Made by a program: the position numbers and the translations under genes
In this document: positions 37,454 through 45,252 of the stretch, piece by piece
How positions within the stretch are numbered: the stretch's first letter is position 1
Layout: every line of letters begins with the position of its first letter
Origin: Bacteroidaceae bacterium
Lineage (GTDB): Bacteria > Bacteroidota > Bacteroidia > Bacteroidales > Bacteroidaceae
Length of the DNA: 64,000 nt
Direction of reading: 5' to 3'
Assembly (NCBI GenBank): GCA_017619335.1
Contig: JAFZSP010000062.1
Coordinates: 18,836 to 82,835 of the forward strand
The notes under the pieces: model-generated
What the model was told of the DNA's origin: nothing
Databases searched by the model: none
What the model saw: the letters and a program-made list of their open reading frames with translations, nothing else

Positions 37454-40400
37454 ATGGGTCTTAAAATTATCATTTCCAGTGCCGTGGCGCTTCCGGAGAA
37501 AACTTCTGTGAAGGAACATTTGAAGAAGATGGAGGAACAGAACCTCATAAACATCTCGAGTATCTATGACTGTAATGAGCACGCCACCATCCTGGGTGGT
37601 GGTGTGATGGGCGGTGCCAAACAGGAGACAATAGACAAGCTCATCTGTGAGGCGAACTGGTTCATTTGTTTGGCCCCCTACGATTACGTCGGCGAAGCCA
37701 CAGCCGAGGAACTGAAACTTGTGTGCAAAGCAGTTATGGACAATCACAGACCCATCGTCATCTCTGTCTTTCACTCTTTCAATAACCCAGAAAAGGACAA
37801 AAACAAAGGGCTCCCCAATTACGTCAAGTTTGACGAGATGTTCCAGGCCAGCGAGCAGATTCTGCAACGTCCAAAGGATCAATATTATGTTGGTTACGAG
37901 TATGATTCCCAGGGCCTTTCGCTTCTGTCGGCAGTGGTGGAGGAGTATAAGAAATTGTTCTTCAAAGATCGGCTGTTTTTCACTCAACGGCTGGATTACT
38001 TTGTGAAGAGCGGTGCAGAGGTTTTGGCAGCAGAATTCTTTTTTGACACCCAGCGCGCCAAACCGGAAAATGGTTTCAAGCCCTTTTATATCTATCGCCA
38101 ATCAGTTGATGGCCGCCTGCACCAGCGGCTCTATGATTTGGGCTATAAGTTTCTGTTTGTCACAGGCAAGCCCAGCTCTGGTAAATCACGTGCGCTACTG
38201 GAATGTGCTCACACAGAGCTCCGAGAGAAGCGAGTCGTTGTGATGAGAACAGAGAACGTCAAGGAGATTTGTCGCAATTTCCTGCACGAGTTGGAGCTCA
38301 ATGCAGGATTTGACGGTGAGTACTATTTCCTCTGTGACCAGGTGAAAGATGTTCTCCAGAGTGCCGGAGATGCACTGTGTAAGGCTTTCCTCACAGCCAT
38401 CACGGAGGTTCCTAATTGTCGGCTCATCGGCAGCAGCACCGCCAATGCCCTCCAGAGTTTCATTGCCGACAATCCCGCTATTGACAACACTCGCAATGGA
38501 AATGCCTATGTTATTGATATCCCTTTGCTGACGCGTGATGCAGACAGTAAGGACATTATGTCTCAAATCTGGCTTCAGTACCCTCGTGGCGAAGGTGAAA
38601 CGATAGGTGATTTTATCACCGAGTTGCGTGATTACAAGAATAGCGTGGCGCAGAAAATCATAGACAAGGTGCAGAAGGATGGGAACATCTATATGGCAGG
38701 GTTGCTTCAGTCACTTCAGCTGGTGATGGTTTTCAGGCGCACCAGCCCACTTTTTCTGGCTGTGATGTTACTCCGTCATCTGCGTCAGGGTGACGATGAA
38801 GGCACGTTCAAGGAACAGACGGCAGCGTGCATCAATTACTTGCTCACTCGCAATGTCATCTGGGTGAACAACACGGAGGAGCATGAGTCCCGTGACGCTG
38901 GCTTTTCCCAAGTGGAATTGCTGGAAGCCAAGGACTTCCAATTTCTGCGTCGTGAGACCTATGACAATGAACGCTTCAAAAGCATCATCCCCACACGGTA
39001 TATGTTCACCGTGAACGAACTCATCTGGGAAGTGTTGGAAGAGGAGGAGGACAAGCACCTCAACCCCTCCTGGACCAGTCTGTTCTTTAATCTCTATGAC
39101 AGTGAGGGTCTGCGTCAGGCCATTTACACTTTCTACGAGACTTTTCCCACTCCATCTTCCCTGCGCAGGATTCTGCCTCGCTTGCCCCGAAACAAGAAAT
39201 GGCAGGAGCGTAAAGCCTTCGAGCGCCGTTTGGCAGAGACGTGGGATTTCGTCTTTGAGCAGCTGAAAGAACTGGATCCAGCCGCGTGTGATCCAGAAGA
39301 GCTGTTGCTGACGTATGAGATGCTGATAGGTCGTGCATCGTCTCTTACTGATGTGAATGCAGTGATGGCAGACCTGCCGCGGACAGGTACGCCTCTCACT
39401 CCTGCCTGCATAGGTGAGTTGTATCTTTTTGCCAAGGTTCACTTGGACAAGGGGACTCCCGTGTTTCAGCAATTCATCAGCCGGGTGCAGAGTCTGAAGC
39501 CACAGAAGGATGCCTTCTCGTTGGATGAAGTATATAGGATCACGCGCGAGCTCAGCTTGCTCTGTGATGACTTTGACCAAGCGCTGGCGAGCGTGAAACA
39601 GCTGTTCGGGCAGATTCAGGCGACCGATGAGATGGGTCTTCCTGTGGAAGGGATGGAGGCTATCCGTCAAGAGTGCCGCCGCCCAGACAGCAAGGCCAAG
39701 ATGAACATCATCCGGCTCATCACTCTTCTGGCCTCTCCTCAGTTCTGTCAGACGATGCCGCAGTTAGCAGCGCTGATCGTTTTCTGTTCGGAAATAGGGC
39801 TGGAGCTGCCGATACCTGTTTTCTATGCCTTTGGGCGCGTGGCGCGGACCTGTGAGAACATTCTTTCTCTTTTCAATCTCCGTTTCCCCACAGAAGCATC
39901 TGTGCAGCAAGAAAGTAACATCTATGAATACTGGACAGCCTACACGCTCGTTGGGCTTGACAATTTTGGCACGTCCATAGCGCTCTATCAGCGCTTTTAT
40001 CAGCTGTGCGGGCTGACGAAGCATAATGACAAGATGCTCTCCCTGTGCCTGCAAAATTGCCAGCAGTACGAGTTTGGAGATGCACTGAAATACATCCTGA
40101 CCCTGCCGCAGGGGTGTGTGCACCCCATCAGCCTCAACATCCTGATTTCCAAGTCACCGACGGTCGAGAACGCCTACTTTATCATCAATATGATGAGGCC
40201 CGAGGATTGTGATGAATATACACTGAGTAACTGCATGAACCTCATCAATAACCGCTCCAACAGCCTCGGTGCCCGAAAGAGACATGTGGAACAGCCCCTC
40301 AACGCTTTCTTCAATGCCTACGAATTCGTCAACCATCCCAAACTGAAACCTTTCCGCACCAAGCCCGCTTGCCTGAGGTTCCTTTACCAGTTTGCCGCTA

Positions 40401-42286
40401 ACAGGGAGCAGGAGGCATACATCAACCGCCTGGTGCAAGAAGAAAGCCCTAATACACGTGTGCTCATGAACCCTGCTTTCAGTACCACGCTGATTCTGAA
40501 GCAGTATCGCACGTTTTCCCAAGCCTACCATGAGATCTTCACCCAAGCTTTCAGCTACGTCATGGATCTCTCTGGCAAAGTGGAACCAGATATCTTCAAT
40601 TGCATGTGTTCCCTCTACTGCTCCACCCAAGGCGTGTACAAGCAGAAAGAAAAGGACATTCAGAAACTGGCAGAGAAAGATGAGCAGCAAGCCTCTGTGG
40701 AACGTTCAGAACTGGAGGCAGAGAAGGAAAAGACGGAACGCACCAAGCTGTTGTTGCTCAGGGATATAGACGCCGTTCTGCGGGAGAAGAAAATCTTCCT
40801 GGACGAGCATTTCTTCCTGAATTACCACCTCAAGATGATGGGCCAACCCATTGTCAACGAGGATGGGACGGAGGTGACACCTTTCTTCCGCCAATGGTTC
40901 ATGGGAGAGGTGGGGAATGCTGACTTCTTCCAGAACCAAGTCCTGCAACAACTGATTCATTACTTCTTGAACAGAGACCTTCCATCCCTCCGTGTGTGGA
41001 CCATCATCAAGACCCTTTACCTCTTTTTCCAAGAACATATTGAGGAACGCTATGGGCTCTTCCGCCCCTCGCCAGAATTGATGTCATTGCTCATCATGGC
41101 TGCTGAGCGGAAGTATAAAGATGATGAAAGTGGTGACACACAGGACTTTGCTTTCATTGACCAGGAACTGATAAAGCGTCAGGTTCTGCAGGACCGGGTG
41201 CTCAATAAAAACATCCGCAAGCTCAGGATAATCTATAAGTTCAAATACACGGAGATCGAGCAGCCGTTCCAGAACCTGCATGCCTACCGAAACATGGATA
41301 TTCAGAGTGCCACCTCTGTGGCCTTCATCCTGCAGCAATTGGATGAGGAAATGGAGCAAGTGGGAACCATCAATCCCACCCTCATCAACAGCGCACTGGA
41401 AAATATCCGTGATATTCACCGCTTCCACAGCCTGTTTCTGAAGAACTTTATTGTGGACAAACAACTGCTGAGCAGTGCCGCCATCAGCTCTTTTGACTAT
41501 GATGCCCAAATAGCATCCTACCGCCAGCAAAACCAGCAAGGAGAATCCGGAGAGGAAGAGGTGCTGAGAATCCTGAAATACTTGGCCACGCAGCCAGACT
41601 GTCATCTCCATTTCGAGCGTACAGCCATGCAGGAACTCGCTGAGTTACAGGCATTCCAATATCAGCATATCAAGGATCTCATAGAAGAGGCAGACTTGCA
41701 GGACAAGTTAACGTTCCGCAACTACACCCAACTGGCGCTGGTTTGCAGAACCATCGATGACCGCAAGGAGTGGCTACATCGTTTGGAGCAGACAGATGAT
41801 TTCAGTTGCATCTCACTGGGGCAGTTAGGGATGGAACGCATCATCGCCATCTATGACATCAACGTCTGCAGGAAGTATTTCACACGCTGGCTGGACATAT
41901 TCCAAGACATCTATCAGGACAATGCCACGATCGCCAAGCGACTGCCTCCCAACAACTGGTCCACGATAGGTACACATCTGCGTTGGGAGCTGGAAACCCT
42001 GGTGGATACCATCAAGCGGGAAGAGAAGCGAACGGGCAAAGAACTGTGGATTGAGGACATCTTCGACATTTTCGGCCGCGAGAAGTTGTTAGGAGCAGCC
42101 ACCTGCATCGCCCGCATCTATCAACTCTACAGTTTAACCTCTCTGTCCTTCCGGCAGAACCCCTTCCAGAACATACAGCGGTACCTCAATTTCAAGGATT
42201 CCATCCTGTTCCTCTCTCTAGTGATGCCAGACAGGCAGGCAGAATGGCAAGAAATGGAAGCGGTATTGGGTCCCAAGTTCGGATAA
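37454..42286 (+). CDS. Giant STAND-like P-loop NTPase with TIR/DUF4062-like N-terminus
   Basis: A 1610-residue protein I cannot place in a named family. Residues 1-170 look like a TIR/DUF4062-type alpha/beta domain (LKIIISSAVALPEK, ANWFICLAPYDYVGEATAEE, RPIVISVFHSF). An NTPase module follows: Walker A G238-KPSS-GKS245, Walker B YYFLCDQ with D295, and a sensor-like RLIGSST near 323-329. From about 520 the chain is nearly all helical with irregular TPR/PPR-like repeats and a charged coiled segment near 1075-1115. Effector-NTPase-helical repeat is the architecture of STAND/Avs-type immune sensors. No signal peptide or membrane segment is seen. A defence role is inference from architecture and from its IS and HepT/MntA neighbours. 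Confidence 0.55.
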   Translation: MGLKIIISSAVALPEKTSVKEHLKKMEEQNLINISSIYDCNEHATILGGGVMGGAKQETIDKLICEANWFICLAPYDYVGEATAEELKLVCKAVMDNHRPIVISVFHSFNNPEKDKNKGLPNYVKFDEMFQASEQILQRPKDQYYVGYEYDSQGLSLLSAVVEEYKKLFFKDRLFFTQRLDYFVKSGAEVLAAEFFFDTQRAKPENGFKPFYIYRQSVDGRLHQRLYDLGYKFLFVTGKPSSGKSRALLECAHTELREKRVVVMRTENVKEICRNFLHELELNAGFDGEYYFLCDQVKDVLQSAGDALCKAFLTAITEVPNCRLIGSSTANALQSFIADNPAIDNTRNGNAYVIDIPLLTRDADSKDIMSQIWLQYPRGEGETIGDFITELRDYKNSVAQKIIDKVQKDGNIYMAGLLQSLQLVMVFRRTSPLFLAVMLLRHLRQGDDEGTFKEQTAACINYLLTRNVIWVNNTEEHESRDAGFSQVELLEAKDFQFLRRETYDNERFKSIIPTRYMFTVNELIWEVLEEEEDKHLNPSWTSLFFNLYDSEGLRQAIYTFYETFPTPSSLRRILPRLPRNKKWQERKAFERRLAETWDFVFEQLKELDPAACDPEELLLTYEMLIGRASSLTDVNAVMADLPRTGTPLTPACIGELYLFAKVHLDKGTPVFQQFISRVQSLKPQKDAFSLDEVYRITRELSLLCDDFDQALASVKQLFGQIQATDEMGLPVEGMEAIRQECRRPDSKAKMNIIRLITLLASPQFCQTMPQLAALIVFCSEIGLELPIPVFYAFGRVARTCENILSLFNLRFPTEASVQQESNIYEYWTAYTLVGLDNFGTSIALYQRFYQLCGLTKHNDKMLSLCLQNCQQYEFGDALKYILTLPQGCVHPISLNILISKSPTVENAYFIINMMRPEDCDEYTLSNCMNLINNRSNSLGARKRHVEQPLNAFFNAYEFVNHPKLKPFRTKPACLRFLYQFAANREQEAYINRLVQEESPNTRVLMNPAFSTTLILKQYRTFSQAYHEIFTQAFSYVMDLSGKVEPDIFNCMCSLYCSTQGVYKQKEKDIQKLAEKDEQQASVERSELEAEKEKTERTKLLLLRDIDAVLREKKIFLDEHFFLNYHLKMMGQPIVNEDGTEVTPFFRQWFMGEVGNADFFQNQVLQQLIHYFLNRDLPSLRVWTIIKTLYLFFQEHIEERYGLFRPSPELMSLLIMAAERKYKDDESGDTQDFAFIDQELIKRQVLQDRVLNKNIRKLRIIYKFKYTEIEQPFQNLHAYRNMDIQSATSVAFILQQLDEEMEQVGTINPTLINSALENIRDIHRFHSLFLKNFIVDKQLLSSAAISSFDYDAQIASYRQQNQQGESGEEEVLRILKYLATQPDCHLHFERTAMQELAELQAFQYQHIKDLIEEADLQDKLTFRNYTQLALVCRTIDDRKEWLHRLEQTDDFSCISLGQLGMERIIAIYDINVCRKYFTRWLDIFQDIYQDNATIAKRLPPNNWSTIGTHLRWELETLVDTIKREEKRTGKELWIEDIFDIFGREKLLGAATCIARIYQLYSLTSLSFRQNPFQNIQRYLNFKDSILFLSLVMPDRQAEWQEMEAVLGPKFG

Positions 42287-42314
42287 GACGTTTTCGCGCA
42301 GACCGACCTTTCTC

Positions 42315-42336
42315 GGGTCACCTGCATAACCGCGTG
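42315..42336 (+). repeat. IS left terminal inverted repeat
   Basis: Begins GGGTCACCTGCATAACC and lies 28 bases after the STAND-like gene stop. It matches the right end with one difference. Confidence 0.8.
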
Positions 42337-42393
42337 TAATCTGCCACACTAAAATCGTGAATATTTCTTTTTAATAAGAAACGAGATATCACA

Positions 42394-42813
42394 ATGAACC
42401 CACAATACGAAATACTTGCGAAGTGTCTGTTACCATCGCACATGCTTGAATGGTTTGATTTGACGAATGTCGAGGTGAAGCCCAAGGAGAAGAAGTCTGC
42501 TCAGGATCAGCAGTCAGAAGAATACAGTCCCAATGTTATCCATCTGTATCTTGACGAGAATGACTTGGCACCAGACAATCGTGAAGACCTTCGTCCCAAT
42601 GGCTTTACTCCAGCCAAGACCTTTCACGACTTCCCCATTCGTGGCCAGGAGGTGCTGCTGCATGTGAGGCGTCGCCGCTGGCTTGACGCGGATAGCCACA
42701 ATGTCATGTCCGAGTTTGACTTCATCCAGGAGTCTACCCGCTGTTCTAAGGAACTGGCGGAATTTTTAAAAGAAGCGTTTGGAGACGCTCCCTATAACGG
42801 CCCGTTCGTTTGA
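42394..42813 (+). CDS. ISAon1-family transposase N-terminal region protein
   Basis: A 139-residue first ORF of the element. The family pattern is clear: an N-terminal LAKCLLPSHMLEWFDLTNVEV, then VIHLYLDEND, GFTPAKTFHDFPIRGQEVLLHVRRRRWLD. These proteins precede the catalytic ORF and are thought to be joined to it by frameshifting. The ORF itself looks intact, but its partner downstream is broken, so it is probably inactive. Confidence 0.8.
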   Translation: MNPQYEILAKCLLPSHMLEWFDLTNVEVKPKEKKSAQDQQSEEYSPNVIHLYLDENDLAPDNREDLRPNGFTPAKTFHDFPIRGQEVLLHVRRRRWLDADSHNVMSEFDFIQESTRCSKELAEFLKEAFGDAPYNGPFV

Positions 42814-43451
42814 GAAGGATTACCACATCAATGGTGACAATTTTGAACGCTCATACGAGGAAACAATTAGCGATTTCAAGACCTGGGAGGACGCAGGTCA
42901 CGCAGAGGACTGGGTGATAATCTCGAGGAATATGGGACCTCATCAAGAGCGGAAAACCCCTGGTGGATGCAGAAGGCAATCCCATCCGCAGCAATGCCGC
43001 ATACCATCCTGAGAGGCTGAAGAATGGTGAGACAAAAGCCGAACTGCTCATGCGCAGCAAGTACCTGCTGATGGTTTCACCGGAGAAATGGACTCCAAGC
43101 CAGAGGGAACGTGCAGAAATCCTCTTCGAACTGTATCCTGACATAAAGACGGCATATAGCCTGACACACTCCCTAAGAATGATTTTTGCCCAAAGGTGCG
43201 ACAGGGAAGCTGGACGTGAGAGCATCAAGAAATGGTACCTCAAAGTGGGGGAATTTGACAATAAGGCATTCAATGACATCGCTGCTGCCATGTACGACAG
43301 AGAAGATGAAATCCTCAATTAATATGTGAATCGATTCACCAATGCTTCAGCGGAATCACTCAATGCCAAAATCAAAGACTTCAGGGCTCAGCTAAGAGGT
43401 GTCATTGACAAGAAATTCTTTATCTTCAGACTGGTCAAAATCTTTGGCTAA
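42779..43451 (+). pseudogene. Disrupted ISAon1-type transposase (catalytic ORF)
   Basis: Remnants lie in three pieces. The first frame starts near 42790 (FEKDYHINGDNFERSYEE, SDFKTWEDAG). A second frame runs from about 42940 (GKPLVDAEGNPIRSNAAYH, ETKAELLMRSKYLLMVSPEKW, AEILFELYPDIKTAYSL). After a stop at 43319-43321, the C-terminal signature continues (YVNRFTNASAESLNAKIKDF, ending FRLVKIFG). From memory of the family, the central segment with the DDE acidic residues, roughly 130-150 residues, is absent. Frameshift, deletion and stop all indicate a dead copy. Confidence 0.75.
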
Positions 43452-43840
43452 TCCACGTGGTTATGCAGGTGACCCCCTTTTCCCCACTCGTCCCAGTCTG
43501 TTTCACCAAGATAGCGGATTACTTGTTCTTTCAGTTCCACGATTTCCTCGTGAATCACACTCCAGACCACATCACTGTCAACCTGAAAGTATTCATGAAC
43601 CAGGAAGTTGCGCATGTTTGCAATGCTGCGCCAATTCACTTCTGGATGCGACTGACGAAAAGCCTCTGTGAGCATTCGTGCAGCCTCACCAATAATCTCG
43701 ATGTTCTTCACAATGCCATAATAGCGCAACACATCCTGTTCCAACTCCGCCTTGGTCAGACTGCCTGCATGAGTCTGCAAACGGTCGATGGCTTCCAGGA
43801 TATGCTCCAGACGGCTCTTGTCCCTAAGCGGTTCTCTCAT
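43448..43840 (-). CDS. hepT: HepT-like ribonuclease toxin (HEPN, DUF86)
   Basis: A 130-residue HEPN protein. The DUF86 start RLEHILEAIDRLQ, the helix IVKNIEIIGEAARMLTE, and the RNase motif R-x4-H-x-Y in MRNFLVHEYF are all present. In characterised pairs HepT cleaves RNA and is silenced by AMPylation of its active-site Tyr by the partner MntA. It overlaps the mntA gene by 17 bases. Its last 8-9 codons (GGHLHNHVD) and stop lie inside the right terminal repeat of the adjacent IS, so the insertion replaced the native C-terminus. The core motif is intact, so activity is plausible. Confidence 0.88.
   Translation of the reverse strand: MREPLRDKSRLEHILEAIDRLQTHAGSLTKAELEQDVLRYYGIVKNIEIIGEAARMLTEAFRQSHPEVNWRSIANMRNFLVHEYFQVDSDVVWSVIHEEIVELKEQVIRYLGETDWDEWGKGGHLHNHVD
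43454..43475 (-). repeat. IS right terminal inverted repeat (within hepT end)
   Basis: The reverse complement of the left end with one mismatch. It is translated on the minus strand as the last residues of the HepT-like protein. Confidence 0.8.
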
Positions 43841-44123
43841 AGATCAACTTTTTATCATGTTCGGTACTTTCGCGGGCGAAGGGCATAAGCCCCTTGTCTG
43901 TCACCAAGTCAACCTGCATATCCAAGAGGTCTTGCAGGTCCAAATGCATGCCACTCAACTTGAAAAGACCCACATGAGCACTCTGATCCAGCGACACCAT
44001 GATGTCCACATCACTGTCCGGCCGCTCTTCACCACGAGAATAGGAACCGAAGAGCCAAGCCTTCAGGACTGGTTGCGTCTTGAAGTATTCTGCAATCTTC
44101 TTTATCATTGATTCTGTGCTCAT
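43824..44123 (-). CDS. mntA: MntA-like minimal nucleotidyltransferase antitoxin
   Basis: A 99-residue nucleotidyltransferase of the MNT group. The motif GSYSRGEERPDSDVDIMV carries the GS...DxD catalytic pattern, and the third acidic residue is in MQVDLVTD. In studied systems MntA AMPylates HepT and thus acts as an enzymatic antitoxin. It precedes and overlaps the hepT-like gene, the usual order, so the pair should be cotranscribed. The match to the family is good; function in this organism is inferred. Confidence 0.88.
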   Translation of the reverse strand: MSTESMIKKIAEYFKTQPVLKAWLFGSYSRGEERPDSDVDIMVSLDQSAHVGLFKLSGMHLDLQDLLDMQVDLVTDKGLMPFARESTEHDKKLIYERTA

Positions 44124-44205
44124 TGGAAGTATATTTTAAAAGATGTACATTATTAAATCGAGTCTCAAAAATAAGGGAAGCACCAGTTTCCAGGCATTTG
44201 CCGCT

Positions 44206-44214
44206 GCAAAGATA
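44206..44214 (-). promoter_or_regulatory. Candidate promoter of the mntA-hepT pair
   Basis: The minus strand reads TATCTTTGC about 82 bases before the mntA ATG. The -33 box is weak. Confidence 0.5.
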
Positions 44215-44354
44215 CAGAAAAAGCCTCTACAAATCACCTTCAACCCCTTAAAGAAAGTTAAAAAGTATATAATCAGCAAAGATTCCCTATTTCTGCTCTT
44301 ATAATCATAACTTATGGAACCCTTTAGAAGTCAGAATAGGAAATAAAGTGATAG

Positions 44355-44495
44355 ATAAAAGTTGCTTGGTCCGCAGAGGGCACAGACGTGAGTCCCCGCC
44401 CCTCGCTCTTCCTGCCTCCTTCTATGGATGTGTCACTGCTGGAGCAGTTTCGCATCCCCGAGACTGAGGAGAAAAGGCCATTTGTTAGAATTTAA
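44355..44495 (+). pseudogene. Possible truncated gene end
   Basis: An open frame of 46 codons with no ATG near its start, containing DVSPRPSLFLPPSMDVSLLE and ending RPFVRI before TAA. The composition looks protein-like and could be the 3' remnant of a lost accessory gene. I do not recognise the family, and chance is possible. Confidence 0.25.
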
Positions 44496-44570
44496 AAAAT
44501 ACAATTAATTAAAATTGAGTAAAACGAGCTCAGCCATCCGTGAAGGACCGCTGCGCTCAAACTATAATAA

Positions 44571-44586
44571 TAATGTACGCGCGTGG
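44571..44586 (+). repeat. 16-mer TAATGTACGCGCGTGG, copy 1
   Basis: Identical in inverted orientation to 59143-59158. Both copies lie in non-coding DNA next to a larger inverted-repeat structure. Confidence 0.7.
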
Positions 44587-44606
44587 GTTCAACATTACTG
44601 CATTGT

Positions 44607-44648
44607 CTGACATCTGACACCTGACACCTGACATCTGACATCTGACAT
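44607..44648 (+). repeat. Heptamer array CTGACAY x6
   Basis: Six contiguous 7-mers: CTGACAT, CTGACAC, CTGACAC, then CTGACAT three times. It is the left flank of the palindrome, and its inverse is repeated at 44791-44818. Confidence 0.95.
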
Positions 44649-44700
44649 TTCTGTTTTCTATTATTGAAAACGCTCTATGTGGAAAAGATAGGCAATAATG

Positions 44701-44751
44701 TTTACCTTATATTATATAATAATATTATATTATTATATAATATAAGGTAAA
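44701..44751. repeat. Perfect 51-nt AT-rich palindrome
   Basis: Two 25-base arms (beginning TTTACCTTATATTATATAAT) pair without mismatch around the single centre base 44726. It lies between inverted heptamer arrays. It could extrude as a cruciform or form a long RNA hairpin. The function is unknown. Confidence 0.95.
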
Positions 44752-44790
44752 AGTCAGATGACACTTTCTTTTTCACTTCGATTTTCCGCA

Positions 44791-44818
44791 ATGTCAGATG
44801 TCAGGTGTCAGGTGTCAG
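44791..44818 (+). repeat. Heptamer array RTGTCAG x4 (inverted)
   Basis: ATGTCAG, ATGTCAG, GTGTCAG, GTGTCAG: the reverse complement of the CTGACAY array at 44607-44648, forming the right flank of the palindrome element. Confidence 0.95.
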
Positions 44819-44877
44819 GACGTGTTTGCGCCCCAGTTCTGCCGCGTGCTTTTTTGCGTGCTTTTTTTCCAAAATAA

Positions 44878-44910
44878 TTTGGTGGAGTCAGAAAAAAGCA
44901 GTACCTTTGC
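44878..44910 (+). promoter_or_regulatory. Orphan promoter with full -33/-7 match
   Basis: TTTG at 44878-44881 and TACCTTTGC at 44902-44910 are separated by 20 bases, the best promoter match in the window. No gene follows on the plus strand before the converging GH5 gene, so it may drive a non-coding RNA or be a relic. Confidence 0.6.
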
Positions 44911-45252
44911 ACCGCGAATGAGGGATGCGCCTCAGCATCAAGCAAGCTTGTGCATTCGGCTTTCACCTCATTTGCATCGCGAATGAGGGATGAATCTACC
45001 TCGCCCAAGCGCAGTGGCCAATGCACCTAAGCGACAGAGACAATACCCTTATGCGCACCCCGGGTTTCGCAAGGGCGAAGTCGCGAATTCGCCTGAAGAA
45101 CATTTCAAATCAAACCAAACCAACAACACAAACCAATTCACAATCGTTCTTTGACTTGATGAACAAAACAGAAAACAGGGCGGCTTAGGCTCACGAAAGA
45201 GGACGCGGGCAAGCTGTGTTATAGAGGGGGGCTATTTCACGATGGAGGGGCC

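Larger units (their letters stand above)
42315..43475 (+). mobile_element. Degenerate ISAon1-type insertion sequence with terminal inverted repeats
   Basis: Terminal repeats are visible: 42315-42336 (GGGTCACCTGCATAACCGCGTG) and the reverse complement at 43454-43475, 21 of 22 bases matching. Inside are an ISAon1-type N-terminal protein and a disrupted transposase. The 8 bases outside each end, CCTTTCTC and CCTTTTCC, match at 6 positions and may be a decayed target duplication. At 1161 bp the element is shorter than expected because the catalytic core is largely missing. Confidence 0.8.
44124..45252. other. 1.1-kb non-coding region of the accessory island
   Basis: No intact gene is seen. From left to right it holds the mntA promoter, a possible gene remnant (44355-44495), inverted heptamer arrays around a perfect palindrome (44607-44818), a lone strong promoter (44878-44910), a 14-base direct repeat GCGAATGAGGGATG at 44914-44927 and 44979-44992, and a GC-rich tail leading to the GH5 stop. 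Confidence 0.75.

Noticed and set aside
36203..38101. 632-codon minus-strand open frame across the GH3 and STAND gene junction
   Set aside because: It is antisense to two well-supported genes, has no family resemblance, and is explained by codon bias of the plus-strand genes.
44607..44818. CRISPR-like array
   Set aside because: The units are contiguous 7-mers without spacers, the second array is inverted, and no cas genes are present.
45141..45150. GTTCTTTGAC resembling a 16S rRNA leader motif
   Set aside because: No rRNA follows; the downstream sequence is the GH5 3' end. A ten-base match is weak.
44124..45252. tRNA gene or integration site in the non-coding region
   Set aside because: No cloverleaf with a plausible anticodon arm and T-loop could be drawn, and no integrase is nearby.
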